The notes beneath the pieces are model-generated. The model worked only from the letters and a program-made list of their open reading frames with translations. It was not told the DNA's origin and ran no database searches. 33,478 bases of DNA from Chitinophagales bacterium (GTDB lineage Bacteria; Bacteroidota; Bacteroidia; Chitinophagales; Saprospiraceae), in contig JAAFJY010000050.1 in the NCBI GenBank assembly GCA_013299105.1, positions 1 to 33,478 on the forward strand. The letters are read 5' to 3'. Made by a program: the position numbers and the translations under genes. Shown here one piece after another: positions 1-7,308 of the stretch (its first letter is position 1; each line of letters opens with the position of its first letter).

Positions 1-63
1 ATCTTTTATCTGCTCTAAACCCTTGATTAAATCATTTAGCCGATTGGGATTGGATGGTTCCAT
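1..63 (-). CDS. 5' end of a gene running off the left edge (unknown protein)
   Basis: Reading leftwards from an ATG at 63-61 gives 21 codons open to the window edge, beginning MEPSNPNRLNDL. An in-frame stop lies seven codons upstream, and an AAAAAG stretch precedes the ATG, so this could be a true start. The piece is too short to assign a family. It is divergent from the truncated Rpn-type gene at 131. Confidence 0.35.
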   Translation of the reverse strand, partial: MEPSNPNRLNDLIKGLEQIKD

Positions 64-130
64 CTTTTTGATGACAAAATAGCTTTAAACCTCTTAATTT
101 AATAGGATTTTAATGCGTTTGCCCTGAGAA

Positions 131-685
131 TTGGCCCTGCTTCTCAATCCTTTTGCTGCTGTGATGGAAGCAGCCTGGCAGCATTTTGACCGACCTAAGG
201 ATGACCAGCAATTGAAGCAAACCAAACTGGATTTAATCAAACGCTTGCTGACCAGGAAAATCCCCAAGGAGAAGATTCGGGCAATCATTGATTTCGTTCG
301 TTTGTACACCCCCTTTACAAATTCAGAGAATAGTGTTAATTTTGAGGAAGAATTGATCACTCTAACCAAATCCGGTGTAACTATGGGACTTCAGGAAGCT
401 GTTTTAGACGATGTAAAAAAACAAGGCATCCAAATTGGCCGCCAGGAAGGGCGTGAAGAAGGGCGTGAAGAAGGCATAGAGCTCAGCAAAAAGAGTTTCA
501 TCCTCAACCTTTGGGAGCTTCAAGAGATGTCCTTTGAAAAAATAGCCATGCTCACCGATGTAGATGTGGAATGGGTGCAAACCACCATCAAAGCAAGTTT
601 GGCAGAACAAGGGTTAAGTGAGGATGAAGCTCAGGCTCGAATAGATCATTACAGAACTAAATTCAGGCCAGATCCAACTTTTTGA
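131..685 (+). pseudogene. 5'-truncated Rpn-family nuclease/putative transposase (C-terminal part only)
   Basis: The 184-residue reading frame opens with a TTG directly after an in-frame TGA and starts at what looks like the middle of the family: an NPFAAVMEAAW segment, a helical stretch ending in FEEEL, a charged GRQEGREEGREEG linker and a C-terminal region with a helix-turn-helix look (SFEKIAMLTDVDVEWVQ). Relatives in Bacteroidota are about 300 residues and carry an N-terminal PD-(D/E)XK nuclease domain that is entirely missing here. The upstream bases do not encode it in any frame. The 12-bp unit gggcgtgaagaa is directly repeated around 449-472 and encodes the GREE repeats. Family assignment is from memory of the linker and C-terminal style. 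It is probably a decaying remnant, although a short protein could still be made. Confidence 0.6.
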
Positions 686-712
686 GTCTGAAAACTCGCA
701 TTACTTTCCTTC

Positions 713-2224
713 TCAAAACGTCCCATTGTGCCGATGATCCCCTTTTTTATGCCCCGGAGCCATTGGGCGCAATGGGATTTGCATGCCACCTGTTTGTTCC
801 AACCACTGAAAAATTTCCGCCCGCATTTGTTGTGCTACTTCCTGGTGCGCACTGCTGCGGATCAGGTTGTTCATTTCAGCTGGGTCATTTTGTAGGTCGT
901 ACAGTTCGTTGATGTCCCACACTCCGTGGTTGTAGATGAACTTGTAACGCTCGGTTCTCAAAGCAAACATGGTAGGGGTTTGCGGAAAATCATACTCCCA
1001 AAAATACTCGTAAAATGCCCGGTCCCGCCAGGGGATTGACTTGCCTTGCAGCAAAGGAAGGAAAGATTTGCCTTGCATGTAGGTAGGCGTTTTCATGCCA
1101 GCCATCTCCAGAATGGTTGGGGCAATGTCCACATTTTGAATGACTTGGCTGAGTTTACTGCCTCCATTGAGTAGTTTTGGGGCATAAATCAGCATTGGAA
1201 CGCGCATGGATTCCTCATAAGCGTGTCTTTTATCAATCAGCCCGTGCTCTCCGAAGCTGAATCCATTGTCGCCCAAGTAAATGACTACCGTGTTTTCAGC
1301 AAGGCCTTTGTTTTCTAAAAAATCCAGGACCCGTCCTATGCTCTCGTCTACTGCCATGAGGGTTTCAAAATAGCGGCGGTAAAATTCATAAAAGTTGATC
1401 CGATCATGGTACATGTGGTCCACGCCATGCCAGCTGTAGCGTTGGGCGCGGGCCCAATCGGGCATGTCTTGGCGGTTTTCCTTGGCGTGTTTTTCCTCTG
1501 GACCGGGGCCTTGGGGCATCAATTCCAGGTACTTGCTTTTTTCAGTAGCCGTACTGAACATCGAGGCGGGCGCTTTGAAAGGCAAATCACGGTACATGCC
1601 CCGGTGGCGTTTAGCGGGTTCAAACATGGCGTGAACCCCCTTGTGCGACAGGTAGCAGAAAAAAGGCTTTTTGCCCGCTTGTTTTCCCATCCAATCCAGC
1701 GCATAATTCGTAAGCAGGTCACTCACATACGCGCTGTCACCATGCGGCACTTGCTGCCCATTGATGTTGAAAGTAGGATTGTAATACACCCCTTGGCCTT
1801 TGAAACTTAGCCATTGATTGAACCCGGGCTGGGGTTTGTCGTCTTCATTTCCCATGTGCCATTTGCCAAAAAAGCCCGTTTGGTAGCCTCTTTTTTGCAG
1901 CAATTGAGGGAAAAAAGTCAAGCCAGCAGGCACTGGAGCCTGGTTGTCAACCACCGTATGCTTGTGTGGATATTGGCCCGTGAGGATACTTGCCCGACTG
2001 GGTGAACAAAGCGCAGTAGCCACGCAAGCTTTTTCGACATGGCAACCTTTTTGGGCCATGCGATCCAGGTTTGGTGTTTTCAAGCCCGGAAAAGCACCCG
2101 TAAAACCCATCGCATCGTAGCGGTGATCATCGGCTAAAATGATGATCACATTGGGGCGTGAGGACTCTTGTTGAGCCCAAAGTCCAGTACTGAACAAGCA
2201 AAAAACGGGAATTAGTAGGCGCAT
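713..2224 (-). CDS. Secreted sulfatase (type I, Cys-type formylglycine)
   Basis: This 503-residue protein is a sulfatase/alkaline-phosphatase-fold hydrolase that should remove sulfate esters, probably from sulfated polysaccharides, outside the cytoplasm. It opens with a signal peptide (MRLLIPVFCLFSTGLWAQ). Metal-binding aspartates lie in ILADDHR (D32, D33). The signature CSPSRASILTG has C73 as the residue converted to formylglycine. GKWHMG and YLGDNGFSFGEHG supply further active-site residues. Length and order are normal for the family. The modifying enzyme (anSME) is not in the window. The true substrate cannot be read from sequence. A repeat-borne promoter element lies 46 nt upstream of the ATG. 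The 3' end converges on the Rpn remnant with 27 bp between them. Confidence 0.93.
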   Translation of the reverse strand: MRLLIPVFCLFSTGLWAQQESSRPNVIIILADDHRYDAMGFTGAFPGLKTPNLDRMAQKGCHVEKACVATALCSPSRASILTGQYPHKHTVVDNQAPVPAGLTFFPQLLQKRGYQTGFFGKWHMGNEDDKPQPGFNQWLSFKGQGVYYNPTFNINGQQVPHGDSAYVSDLLTNYALDWMGKQAGKKPFFCYLSHKGVHAMFEPAKRHRGMYRDLPFKAPASMFSTATEKSKYLELMPQGPGPEEKHAKENRQDMPDWARAQRYSWHGVDHMYHDRINFYEFYRRYFETLMAVDESIGRVLDFLENKGLAENTVVIYLGDNGFSFGEHGLIDKRHAYEESMRVPMLIYAPKLLNGGSKLSQVIQNVDIAPTILEMAGMKTPTYMQGKSFLPLLQGKSIPWRDRAFYEYFWEYDFPQTPTMFALRTERYKFIYNHGVWDINELYDLQNDPAEMNNLIRSSAHQEVAQQMRAEIFQWLEQTGGMQIPLRPMAPGHKKGDHRHNGTF

Positions 2225-2258
2225 AGCTCGATTTTTTTAAAAAGAAATAAAAAATGGA

Positions 2259-2446
2259 CTTACTAATGGTCAAAAATAAACCTTTCCAGTTTTTAAGACA
2301 CACGCATGTCAACGTAACGGTCAACGTCATGCTGGAAATCCGCGAAAATCAGCGTCATCAGCGTCATCCGCGTGCTAAAAATGGCCTCGCGCAGCGAGGC
2401 AACACAGTTGCGATTTGGTTAGGTTTATTCGTGGCTTGTCACTTAG
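2259..2446. repeat. MITE-like intergenic repeat, family 1, copy a
   Basis: The segment shares long blocks with 23452-23742: the left end (CAAAAATAAACCTTTCCAG), a middle block (GGTCAACGTCATG.TGGAAATCCGC), a hairpin and the right end (GGTTTATTCGTGGCTTGT). The ends form an imperfect inverted repeat around AATAAACC. A 7-bp hairpin with a 3-nt loop lies at 2384-2400. The right end abuts and includes the TAA stop codon of the Nramp-related gene. Confidence 0.75.
2271..2278 (-). promoter_or_regulatory. Bacteroidota -7 promoter element for the sulfatase gene
   Basis: On the minus strand this reads TATTTTTG, a full match to the TAnnTTTG -7 consensus of Bacteroidota. It lies 46 nt before the sulfatase ATG and inside the end of repeat family 1. 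The same element at the same distance occurs upstream of the dynamin-like gene. Confidence 0.5.
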
Positions 2447-3795
2447 CCTTTAAAAACCTGGTACAACCCAAAGGCACTGATCAACAAAATAGCCCCTAAA
2501 CTGACCCAAAACAGCACATCAAAGCGCCTGGATTGATCAAAACTGCCCTGGGGGCTGCGATAGCGAAAATACCAAGCAGCATAAGCAACCAATAACAACA
2601 ACAGAGAGCCCGCAATGCCCCCACTCAAGACCATAAACAAAGGCAGCTTGATGAAAATGAACAAAGCACACCAAAACCAGGGCAAGGTCCAAGACAAAAT
2701 GCCAATGCTGACTTGCCTTTGTTTGAGGTTGAAAAAATCCAGGAAACCAAAATGGCTGAAAATATCGCTGAACAAGCGCCCCCAGGCTGCCAAAGCCGCA
2801 AAAAGCGTAGAATACAGCACAAAAAACGCGCCTACCATGAAAAACCAGCGCGCCCAAGGCCCCAGACTTTCGGTAAAAATGGTGGATAAAACTTCCAACA
2901 TCTGGTAACCTTCGGGGCTTTCCTGCCGGGCATGGAGCACCGCCGCCCCCAGCAAGTAGAACGCAGCAGTGACCGTGGTGTACAAAACCATGCTGCACAA
3001 AGCATCGGTTTGCATCACCTTGATCCAACCTTTGGCCCTTTCTTCCCAATCCGGGCTGTCATCACGAGGTCCGGTGTGGCGGGCATAACCTTTTTCCAGG
3101 CACCAATAATTGTAATAGATGATCTCTTCTCCACCAATGCCAGTGATGCCAAAAGCGCCAAATGCGTATAAGACAGCAGAACTGGGCAATGTAAAGGTCA
3201 AGCCACTTTGGAAAGCAGGCCAAGCAATGGCATAAGGCGTGTATTGCAAAAAATACAAGGCAGCCAATGCAAAAATGGTGAAGCCCCCAATGAGCACTAG
3301 GCTTACTTTTTCGACCACTTGGTAATAACCTCGGTAAACCAATAAGGAAGTCAAGGGGGCCATGATCAAGGCCCAAATGCTGACCGAAATACCTGGCATG
3401 GCCATGTTCAATACCAAGGCTACTCCGCCGATGATGCCACCCATTTGGATGAACTTGAGTGACATGATCAAAGCGTACAACACAACCGACCAACGCGCTT
3501 TCCCCCAGCGAGGACCCGGTAAAGTATCCAGACTTTGCATCGCCGTTTGGCCGCTCAGGATAGCATGTTTTGCAAATTGAACCTGCACGGCTACTTTGAC
3601 CAGGCAACTGACAATGATCACCCAGAAGGTTACAAAACCAGCTTTGGCGCCCAATGCTGTGGTCGCAATCAACTCGCCTGAGCCAACGATGGCTGCGGAC
3701 AGGATGAACCCAGGCCCAAGGTGTTTTAGACGCGACCAAAAATCTTTAGGCGGAGCCAAGACAGCTTCTGCACTGAGTACATATGGATCTGACAT
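2443..3795 (-). CDS. Nramp-related inner-membrane transporter, non-canonical metal site
   Basis: A 450-residue, very hydrophobic protein with about 11 predicted transmembrane helices and an Nramp/LeuT-like opening helix (HLGPGFILSAAIVGSGELI). Classical Nramp proteins bind Mn/Fe through DPGN in helix 1 and MPH in helix 6. Here the first reads GSGE (residues 38-41), and helix 6 has GITGIGGEEIIYYNYW (near 217-231). It therefore belongs to the Nramp-related branch without the usual transition-metal ligands, and the ion carried is unknown; glutamates E41, E223 and E224 could be substitutes. The length is normal. It sits upstream of the sulfatase on the same strand with repeat copy a between them, and 61 bp downstream of the NmrA-like gene. 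Automatic annotation would probably call it Mn/Fe transporter, which the motif does not support. Confidence 0.85.
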   Translation of the reverse strand: MSDPYVLSAEAVLAPPKDFWSRLKHLGPGFILSAAIVGSGELIATTALGAKAGFVTFWVIIVSCLVKVAVQVQFAKHAILSGQTAMQSLDTLPGPRWGKARWSVVLYALIMSLKFIQMGGIIGGVALVLNMAMPGISVSIWALIMAPLTSLLVYRGYYQVVEKVSLVLIGGFTIFALAALYFLQYTPYAIAWPAFQSGLTFTLPSSAVLYAFGAFGITGIGGEEIIYYNYWCLEKGYARHTGPRDDSPDWEERAKGWIKVMQTDALCSMVLYTTVTAAFYLLGAAVLHARQESPEGYQMLEVLSTIFTESLGPWARWFFMVGAFFVLYSTLFAALAAWGRLFSDIFSHFGFLDFFNLKQRQVSIGILSWTLPWFWCALFIFIKLPLFMVLSGGIAGSLLLLLVAYAAWYFRYRSPQGSFDQSRRFDVLFWVSLGAILLISAFGLYQVFKG

Positions 3796-3856
3796 GTTAC
3801 TTGTTCGTTTGATAGCGAGAGGTAAGATAATGCCTTTTCGCGATCCAAACGAAAAA

Positions 3857-4729
3857 TCAGCGCCACAAATACTCGCGCAGACTCATCTTCCCAATAGGGG
3901 GCGCAACACAATCATCCAGCGAAACCTGTACCAAAAATGCCAGTTTATCATACATGTTTCGGTTAAAAACCTTGAGTACGGGGAGTAAAAACGATTTCAA
4001 GGCCCAAGCTGGGACATGTGGGAGTTTGCGCTTCAATCCCACTCTTTCCGCTAACAAATGGGCAATTTCGGCCCGACTTAATGCGTCAGGACCTCCTACC
4101 GGAATGACTTTATCGTCGCCTTCCAATGCCGCTACACAAACACGGGCTACGTCTTCTTCACTCACGGGGTTGGTGCGTGCTTCTCCGGTGCCAATGATGC
4201 CCAATTGGCCTTTTTGAGCCATTTCCAACACCTCCTGATAAACCGAAAACAATCCTGTGGGTTGTACAATGGCATAGTCAATTTCATGATCCATTTTGGC
4301 CTCTTGCAGTTCTTTGCTAAAATCAGCGTGGACTTTGAAATAGGTCAAATCAGGGTATCGCTCGGCGTGCAGGGCTGAAACATAGACGAATTTTTTGACC
4401 TTGCTTTCAACTGCCTGGTCCAAAATTTCAAGATTGTAGCCGTAGTCCACCTGCTCAAAGGTAGCTGCACTGTGGTCTTTCAGGCTTACACTTTTACCCA
4501 AGGCAGAAATGACGTAGTCGCAATGCTCAAAATGACCACTGTGAAATTCATCCACTGCAAAATCAAAAGTGAGCACTTCATCGACCATGCCTTTCAATTT
4601 TTCAGCTTTTGTGGAAGCCCTGGCAAAAGCACGAACCTGGTAGTTTTGGGTTTTCAACTCGCGGGCAATGGCCATGCCCAAGTGGCCAGTTGCGCCAAAA
4701 AGGGCTACTTTCTTTTGTGGTGATGACAT
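3857..4729 (-). CDS. NmrA-like/atypical SDR NAD(P)-binding protein
   Basis: A 290-residue Rossmann-fold protein of the NAD(P)H-binding, NmrA-like type. The dinucleotide loop is GATGHLG near the N-terminus, followed by an arginine (VRAFAR) that suits NADP binding. A VYVSALHA strand and a YFKVHADFSKELQ stretch replace the YxxxK region of classical SDRs. The reading frame can be extended 28 codons upstream, but that would overlap the end of the acetyltransferase gene and adds no family sequence, so the ATG at 4729 (MSSPQKKVALFGATG) is chosen. The gap to the upstream acetyltransferase is 31 bp, so co-transcription is likely. Relatives act as quinone- or isoflavone-type reductases or redox sensors; the substrate is unknown here. 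Confidence 0.8.
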   Translation of the reverse strand: MSSPQKKVALFGATGHLGMAIARELKTQNYQVRAFARASTKAEKLKGMVDEVLTFDFAVDEFHSGHFEHCDYVISALGKSVSLKDHSAATFEQVDYGYNLEILDQAVESKVKKFVYVSALHAERYPDLTYFKVHADFSKELQEAKMDHEIDYAIVQPTGLFSVYQEVLEMAQKGQLGIIGTGEARTNPVSEEDVARVCVAALEGDDKVIPVGGPDALSRAEIAHLLAERVGLKRKLPHVPAWALKSFLLPVLKVFNRNMYDKLAFLVQVSLDDCVAPPIGKMSLREYLWR

Positions 4730-4760
4730 GGATTGGGAGTTTTTTAGTGGATTGTCAAAG

Positions 4761-5366
4761 TCATTCTTCGGGTGGCGAACAGAGGTAGTGCGCGTGTAAA
4801 TTGATCTTTTCAATGGGCCAGTCCCACCATTTTAAGGCCATTAGTTCGGCGATTTTTGACTCGGAAAAGCGCTTGCGGATTTCACGCGCTGGATTGCCAC
4901 CAACGATGGAATAAGGTGCTACATCCTTGGTCACTACCGTGCAGGCTGCAATGATTGCCCCGTCGCCAATGGTCACGCCAGGCATGATCACCGCCCGGTA
5001 GCCGATCCAAACGTCGTTGCCGATCACGATGTCGCCTTTGTGGGGATATTGGCGGCCTTCCATCGCATCGGCCCATTCTTCACCAAAAATATTGAAGGGA
5101 TAAGTGGACATGGCTTCGACCTGGTGGTTGCCACCATTGAGGATGAACTCCGCCCCATGCGCAATGGAGCAAAACTTGCCAATGATCAATTTGTCATTGT
5201 TGAAATCAAAATGGTATTTGACATTTTTTTCAAAATTGTGAACGTCTTCAAAGTCGGCGTAGTAAGTAAAATCGCCCACTTCGATCATCGGATTGTTCAG
5301 CAGGGGTTTCAAAAAACAGAGCTTATCATAGCCCGGCAGCGGGTATAATGTGGTAGGATTAGGCAT
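4761..5366 (-). CDS. Vat-like hexapeptide-repeat O-acetyltransferase
   Basis: A 201-residue left-handed beta-helix acetyltransferase of the xenobiotic acetyltransferase (XAT) branch. It follows the streptogramin A acetyltransferases closely: an N-terminal YPLPGYDKLCFLKP segment, VGDFTYY, KLIIGKFCSIAHGAEFILNGGNH (the catalytic His is in NGGNH), YPFNIFG, GDIVIGNDVWIGYRAVIMPGV, VGGNPAREI and a C-terminal KWWDWP. An upstream extension of 20 codons is possible, but alignment with the family starts at MPNPTTLYPLPG, so 5366 is chosen. Known relatives acetylate streptogramin A or chloramphenicol using acetyl-CoA in the cytoplasm. Chromosomal Vat-like genes are common in environmental bacteria, so resistance is possible but not shown. 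It is first in a likely pair with the NmrA-like gene. Confidence 0.88.
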   Translation of the reverse strand: MPNPTTLYPLPGYDKLCFLKPLLNNPMIEVGDFTYYADFEDVHNFEKNVKYHFDFNNDKLIIGKFCSIAHGAEFILNGGNHQVEAMSTYPFNIFGEEWADAMEGRQYPHKGDIVIGNDVWIGYRAVIMPGVTIGDGAIIAACTVVTKDVAPYSIVGGNPAREIRKRFSESKIAELMALKWWDWPIEKINLHAHYLCSPPEE

Positions 5367-5522
5367 GAAAAAGATTGAAAAGCGGATAAAGATCAAGCCG
5401 AAAGGTGAAAAATGGCTTGAAAACATGCAGACTCACGCCTACTGAAGGCACAAAATCAATTAAATCTTAAATGTCCATTTCGCTTTGCATTGAAGTTGAT
5501 GAAGCTAAAATCATCAGTATAG

Positions 5523-5594
5523 TGGTCCCAGCGGGAATCGAACCCACATCTAGAGTTTAGGAAACTCCTATTCTATCCGTTGAACTATGAGACC
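5523..5594 (-). tRNA. tRNA-Arg (anticodon CCU)
   Basis: The minus strand gives a 72-nt cloverleaf. The 7-bp acceptor stem is GGTCTCA/TGGGACC, the anticodon loop is TTCCTAA on a GGAGT/ACTCT stem, and the T arm is GTGGGTTCGATTCCCGC. Anticodon CCU reads AGG (Arg). The discriminator base is A; CCA is not encoded. It lies at the left border of the accessory scar (5.6-7.3 kb), which fits tRNA genes serving as integration targets, although I could not find a duplicated tRNA 3' end on the far side. Confidence 0.95.
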
Positions 5595-5909
5595 AAAAGT
5601 GTCAGTAAGATCATCGGCAAATGTAAGTGAAAACCACAAATGTCGCGCAACTTATTTACACAATACTTTTTGTAGAACCGATGGACGCGCTGAAAATGGT
5701 GCTTTCAGGCTCCTCAGTTTTTCAAGAAGTCGATGCTTAATATGACAGTGTTTTTGGGCAAAGGTTCCCTTGTTTTTGGAAAAAAGGAAAAATATTTTGA
5801 AATTAAGTATATCCTGAAAACTTCGGAGATTCTGCCTGAAGAATAGCTTTGGAAGTACGCACTATGTATTTTCAGCAACAAATAAGCAGGGTAATCTCCT
5901 CAGTTCCCC
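5595..5909. other. Gene-poor stretch between the tRNA and the palindrome
   Basis: No protein family is recognisable. The only open stretch of note is a plus-strand ATG at 5733 running to a TAG at 5844-5846 (37 codons, starting MLNMTVFLGKGSLVFGKK), AT-rich and possibly a decayed gene end. It sits upstream of the recombinase remnant and may belong to the same dead element. Confidence that it is expressed is low. Confidence 0.3.
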
Positions 5910-6103
5910 GCTTCGCAAGAAGCACAAGCTTTGTAGCAACTGGTAACCTAAACGTATTTCACCACTACTGGCTTCGCAAGAAGCCTAAGATTTATCCATT
6001 CGCGTACTATTTTATTCCAAACAATCATTCTTAGGCTTCATCCGAAGCCGGGGCCCGCTCTTTGGGTAAACGTGCTACAAAGCTTTTGGCTTCTTGCGAA
6101 GCC
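5910..6103. repeat. Nested imperfect palindrome with four GCTTC...GAAGC hairpins
   Basis: Four short hairpins with 4-nt loops occur at 5910-5923 (GCTTC-GCAA-GAAGC), 5970-5985 (GGCTTC-GCAA-GAAGCC), 6034-6049 (GGCTTC-ATCC-GAAGCC) and 6088-6103 (GGCTTC-TTGC-GAAGCC). The first and fourth are inverted copies with shared flank AGCTTTGTAGCA. The second and third are inverted copies with shared flank TAAGA. The whole can thus fold as one nested hairpin of about 194 nt. Its right edge touches the recombinase remnant. Confidence 0.75.
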
Positions 6104-6294
6104 CAAGAAATCCTCTTAAAAGGCCAATATGGCAACCAGTACAGTACATTTGGTTCCCAAAAAGTCTTTTGGAGGCAATGAAAAAAGCAAAAGTAAACAA
6201 ACAGGTAGGTATACGCGGGCTGCGCCACAGTTTTGCTGTGCATCTGCTTGAAGCGGGTATTGACATTTCGCTTATCCAGGAACTGCTTGATCAT
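6104..6294 (+). pseudogene. Frameshifted tyrosine recombinase/integrase fragment
   Basis: Two adjacent frames together read as the C-terminal catalytic region of a Bacteroidota tyrosine recombinase. Frame one (6104-6177) gives QEILLKGQYGNQYSTFGSQK and ends at a TGA. The next frame (from about 6175) gives MKKAKVNKQVGIRGLRHSFA, then VHLLEAGIDISLIQELLDH. The LRHSFA/HLLE/IQELL pattern is typical. The active-site histidine of the HxLRH motif is Arg here (IRGLRH). The N-terminal core-binding domain, the first arginine patch and the catalytic tyrosine are absent. This is a dead remnant, with the palindrome at its 5' side and unrelated AT-rich sequence at its 3' side. It could come from an integrative element or an integron-like integrase; too little is left to decide. 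Confidence 0.8.
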
Positions 6295-6449
6295 ACAATC
6301 CAAATGAATTTTTTCCATGAAAATGTTGTGTTTTTTCTCAAGTGTTGTATATTTGTTTTTAGGTGCGCGGGGTTCGTATGCTATCATGTTGGTGGCAAAT
6401 GTTACGGACAGACCACATAAAAATCTGTAGAAACTAAAATTTATAGGTT

Positions 6450-6677
6450 ATGACAGAAATAAAAATAGGAGATAAGCAAAAATATTTACTCGAAAATTAC
6501 CCTTTTGCAGAACCACTAAAATTGACAGACAAAAAGAAATGTATTCATTGTGGGGAAATAATAACCGTTGGAGATTTCAAAGTTTTCAAAGATGCATTTG
6601 GAGATGAATACATTTGTTGTCCAAACGCTCCAGACTGTGACGGAACTGTAATTGACTGGATTCCTGTTGGTGAATAA
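6450..6677 (+). CDS. Small Cys-rich zinc-ribbon-like protein, function unknown
   Basis: A 75-residue acidic protein. Four cysteines are placed as CIHC (about residues 31-34) and CCPNAPDC (about 50-57), as in a small zinc ribbon; the tail is GTVIDWIPVGE. There is no signal peptide. Base composition is clearly AT-richer than the flanking housekeeping genes, which suggests transfer. It lies 155 nt after the recombinase remnant and 12 nt before the next gene, so the two may be co-transcribed. I recall similar orphan proteins in gene cassettes and accessory regions of Bacteroidota but cannot name a function. Confidence 0.6.
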   Translation: MTEIKIGDKQKYLLENYPFAEPLKLTDKKKCIHCGEIITVGDFKVFKDAFGDEYICCPNAPDCDGTVIDWIPVGE

Positions 6678-6689
6678 ACAAAATAAAAC

Positions 6690-7151
6690 ATGCGAAATAA
6701 AATGAAAAAAACTGTATTTGCTCTTTTGCTTGTGGCCTTAACATCGTCTGTTTTTGGACAACAAAGCCTTTGGGCAACTGTAAAAAGTAGTAATGATACA
6801 TCTGGAACTAAATATGTTTCATTGACCGATGTGACAAAAGAAGTCCTTACTTTTTATGACCAGTACGACTATTATTTTGATTTATCAGGGTATAGCAAAA
6901 AACGATTTATTGAAGAAATAAATTACGGCTTCGATGACTGGAACTGGCTTTATGATATAAAAGACTTGACAGTCTTTGCATTAAAGTCAAATGCAGGAAG
7001 AGGTTCGCTCATTATGGTAATGAGTGTTAGTAAGGATAATGTCAATTTACTTCTATTTTCAAATGACATTATATTACATGAGAACCCACAGCGTACTGTT
7101 TCGTATGAAAAGGATAAGTTTGCTAGGTGGTTTAAGACCTTGTTGAATTAG
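6690..7151 (+). CDS. Secreted protein of unknown function, AT-rich accessory gene
   Basis: The protein is 153 residues from the ATG at 6690, or 149 from the ATG at 6702 (MKKTVFALLLVALTSSVFGQ), which makes the better signal peptide start. After cleavage near FGQ-QS the mature part is rich in Tyr, Phe, Trp and Asp (FYDQYDYYFDLSGYSKKRFI; FDDWNWLYDIKDL). It has no cysteine and no domain I recognise. It is probably exported to the periplasm or beyond. It follows the Cys-rich small gene by 12 nt and shares its low GC. Its stop codon forms part of an inverted repeat (7148-7199). Confidence 0.6.
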   Translation: MRNKMKKTVFALLLVALTSSVFGQQSLWATVKSSNDTSGTKYVSLTDVTKEVLTFYDQYDYYFDLSGYSKKRFIEEINYGFDDWNWLYDIKDLTVFALKSNAGRGSLIMVMSVSKDNVNLLLFSNDIILHENPQRTVSYEKDKFARWFKTLLN

Positions 7152-7199
7152 GCATTCACACAAATACCAACCACGCATCTACAACATGGTATTGCCTAA
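7148..7199. repeat. Interrupted inverted repeat at the end of the AT-rich gene pair
   Basis: TTAGGC (7148-7153) pairs with GCCTAA (7194-7199), and AATACC (7163-7168) pairs with GGTATT (7188-7193). Nine unpaired nt lie on the left arm and there is a 19-nt loop. There is no T tract, so it is not a standard terminator. It overlaps the TAG stop of the secreted protein. It may be the boundary of a transferred cassette. Confidence 0.5.
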
Positions 7200-7308
7200 A
7201 GTGTGACTGTACGGCTTCGATTGGATATTTGTGCTAAAAATCCCCGCCTTCGGCAATCCCCGAAAACGTCGTCTACTACCTCCCATCTAATCTCCCCTTA
7301 CCAATTTT

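Noticed and set aside
3062-3739. A 225-codon open frame inside the Nramp-related gene
   Set aside because: It lies on the same strand in another frame, has no hydrophobic or domain pattern, and is a shadow of the transporter gene.
5910-6103. CRISPR-like array of regularly spaced palindromes
   Set aside because: The four units lie 54-64 bp apart but alternate in orientation and are nested inverted pairs, with flanks that match in pairs. There are no cas genes. It is a palindrome, not an array.
6094-6420. A 108-codon plus-strand reading frame as an intact gene
   Set aside because: Only its middle part resembles a recombinase. Its start is in the palindrome and its end is unrelated sequence, so it is treated as part of a pseudogene.
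7148-7199. Integron attC site after the AT-rich genes
   Set aside because: The arms read TTAGGC...GCCTAA, whereas attC ends are of the YYYAAC...GTTRRR kind in the opposite order, and the spacing of inner and outer arms is wrong. Kept only as an inverted repeat.
5523-7199. Complete genomic island with direct-repeat ends at the tRNA
   Set aside because: I looked for the tRNA 3' end repeated to the left and right and did not find it, so the integration model stays a suggestion.
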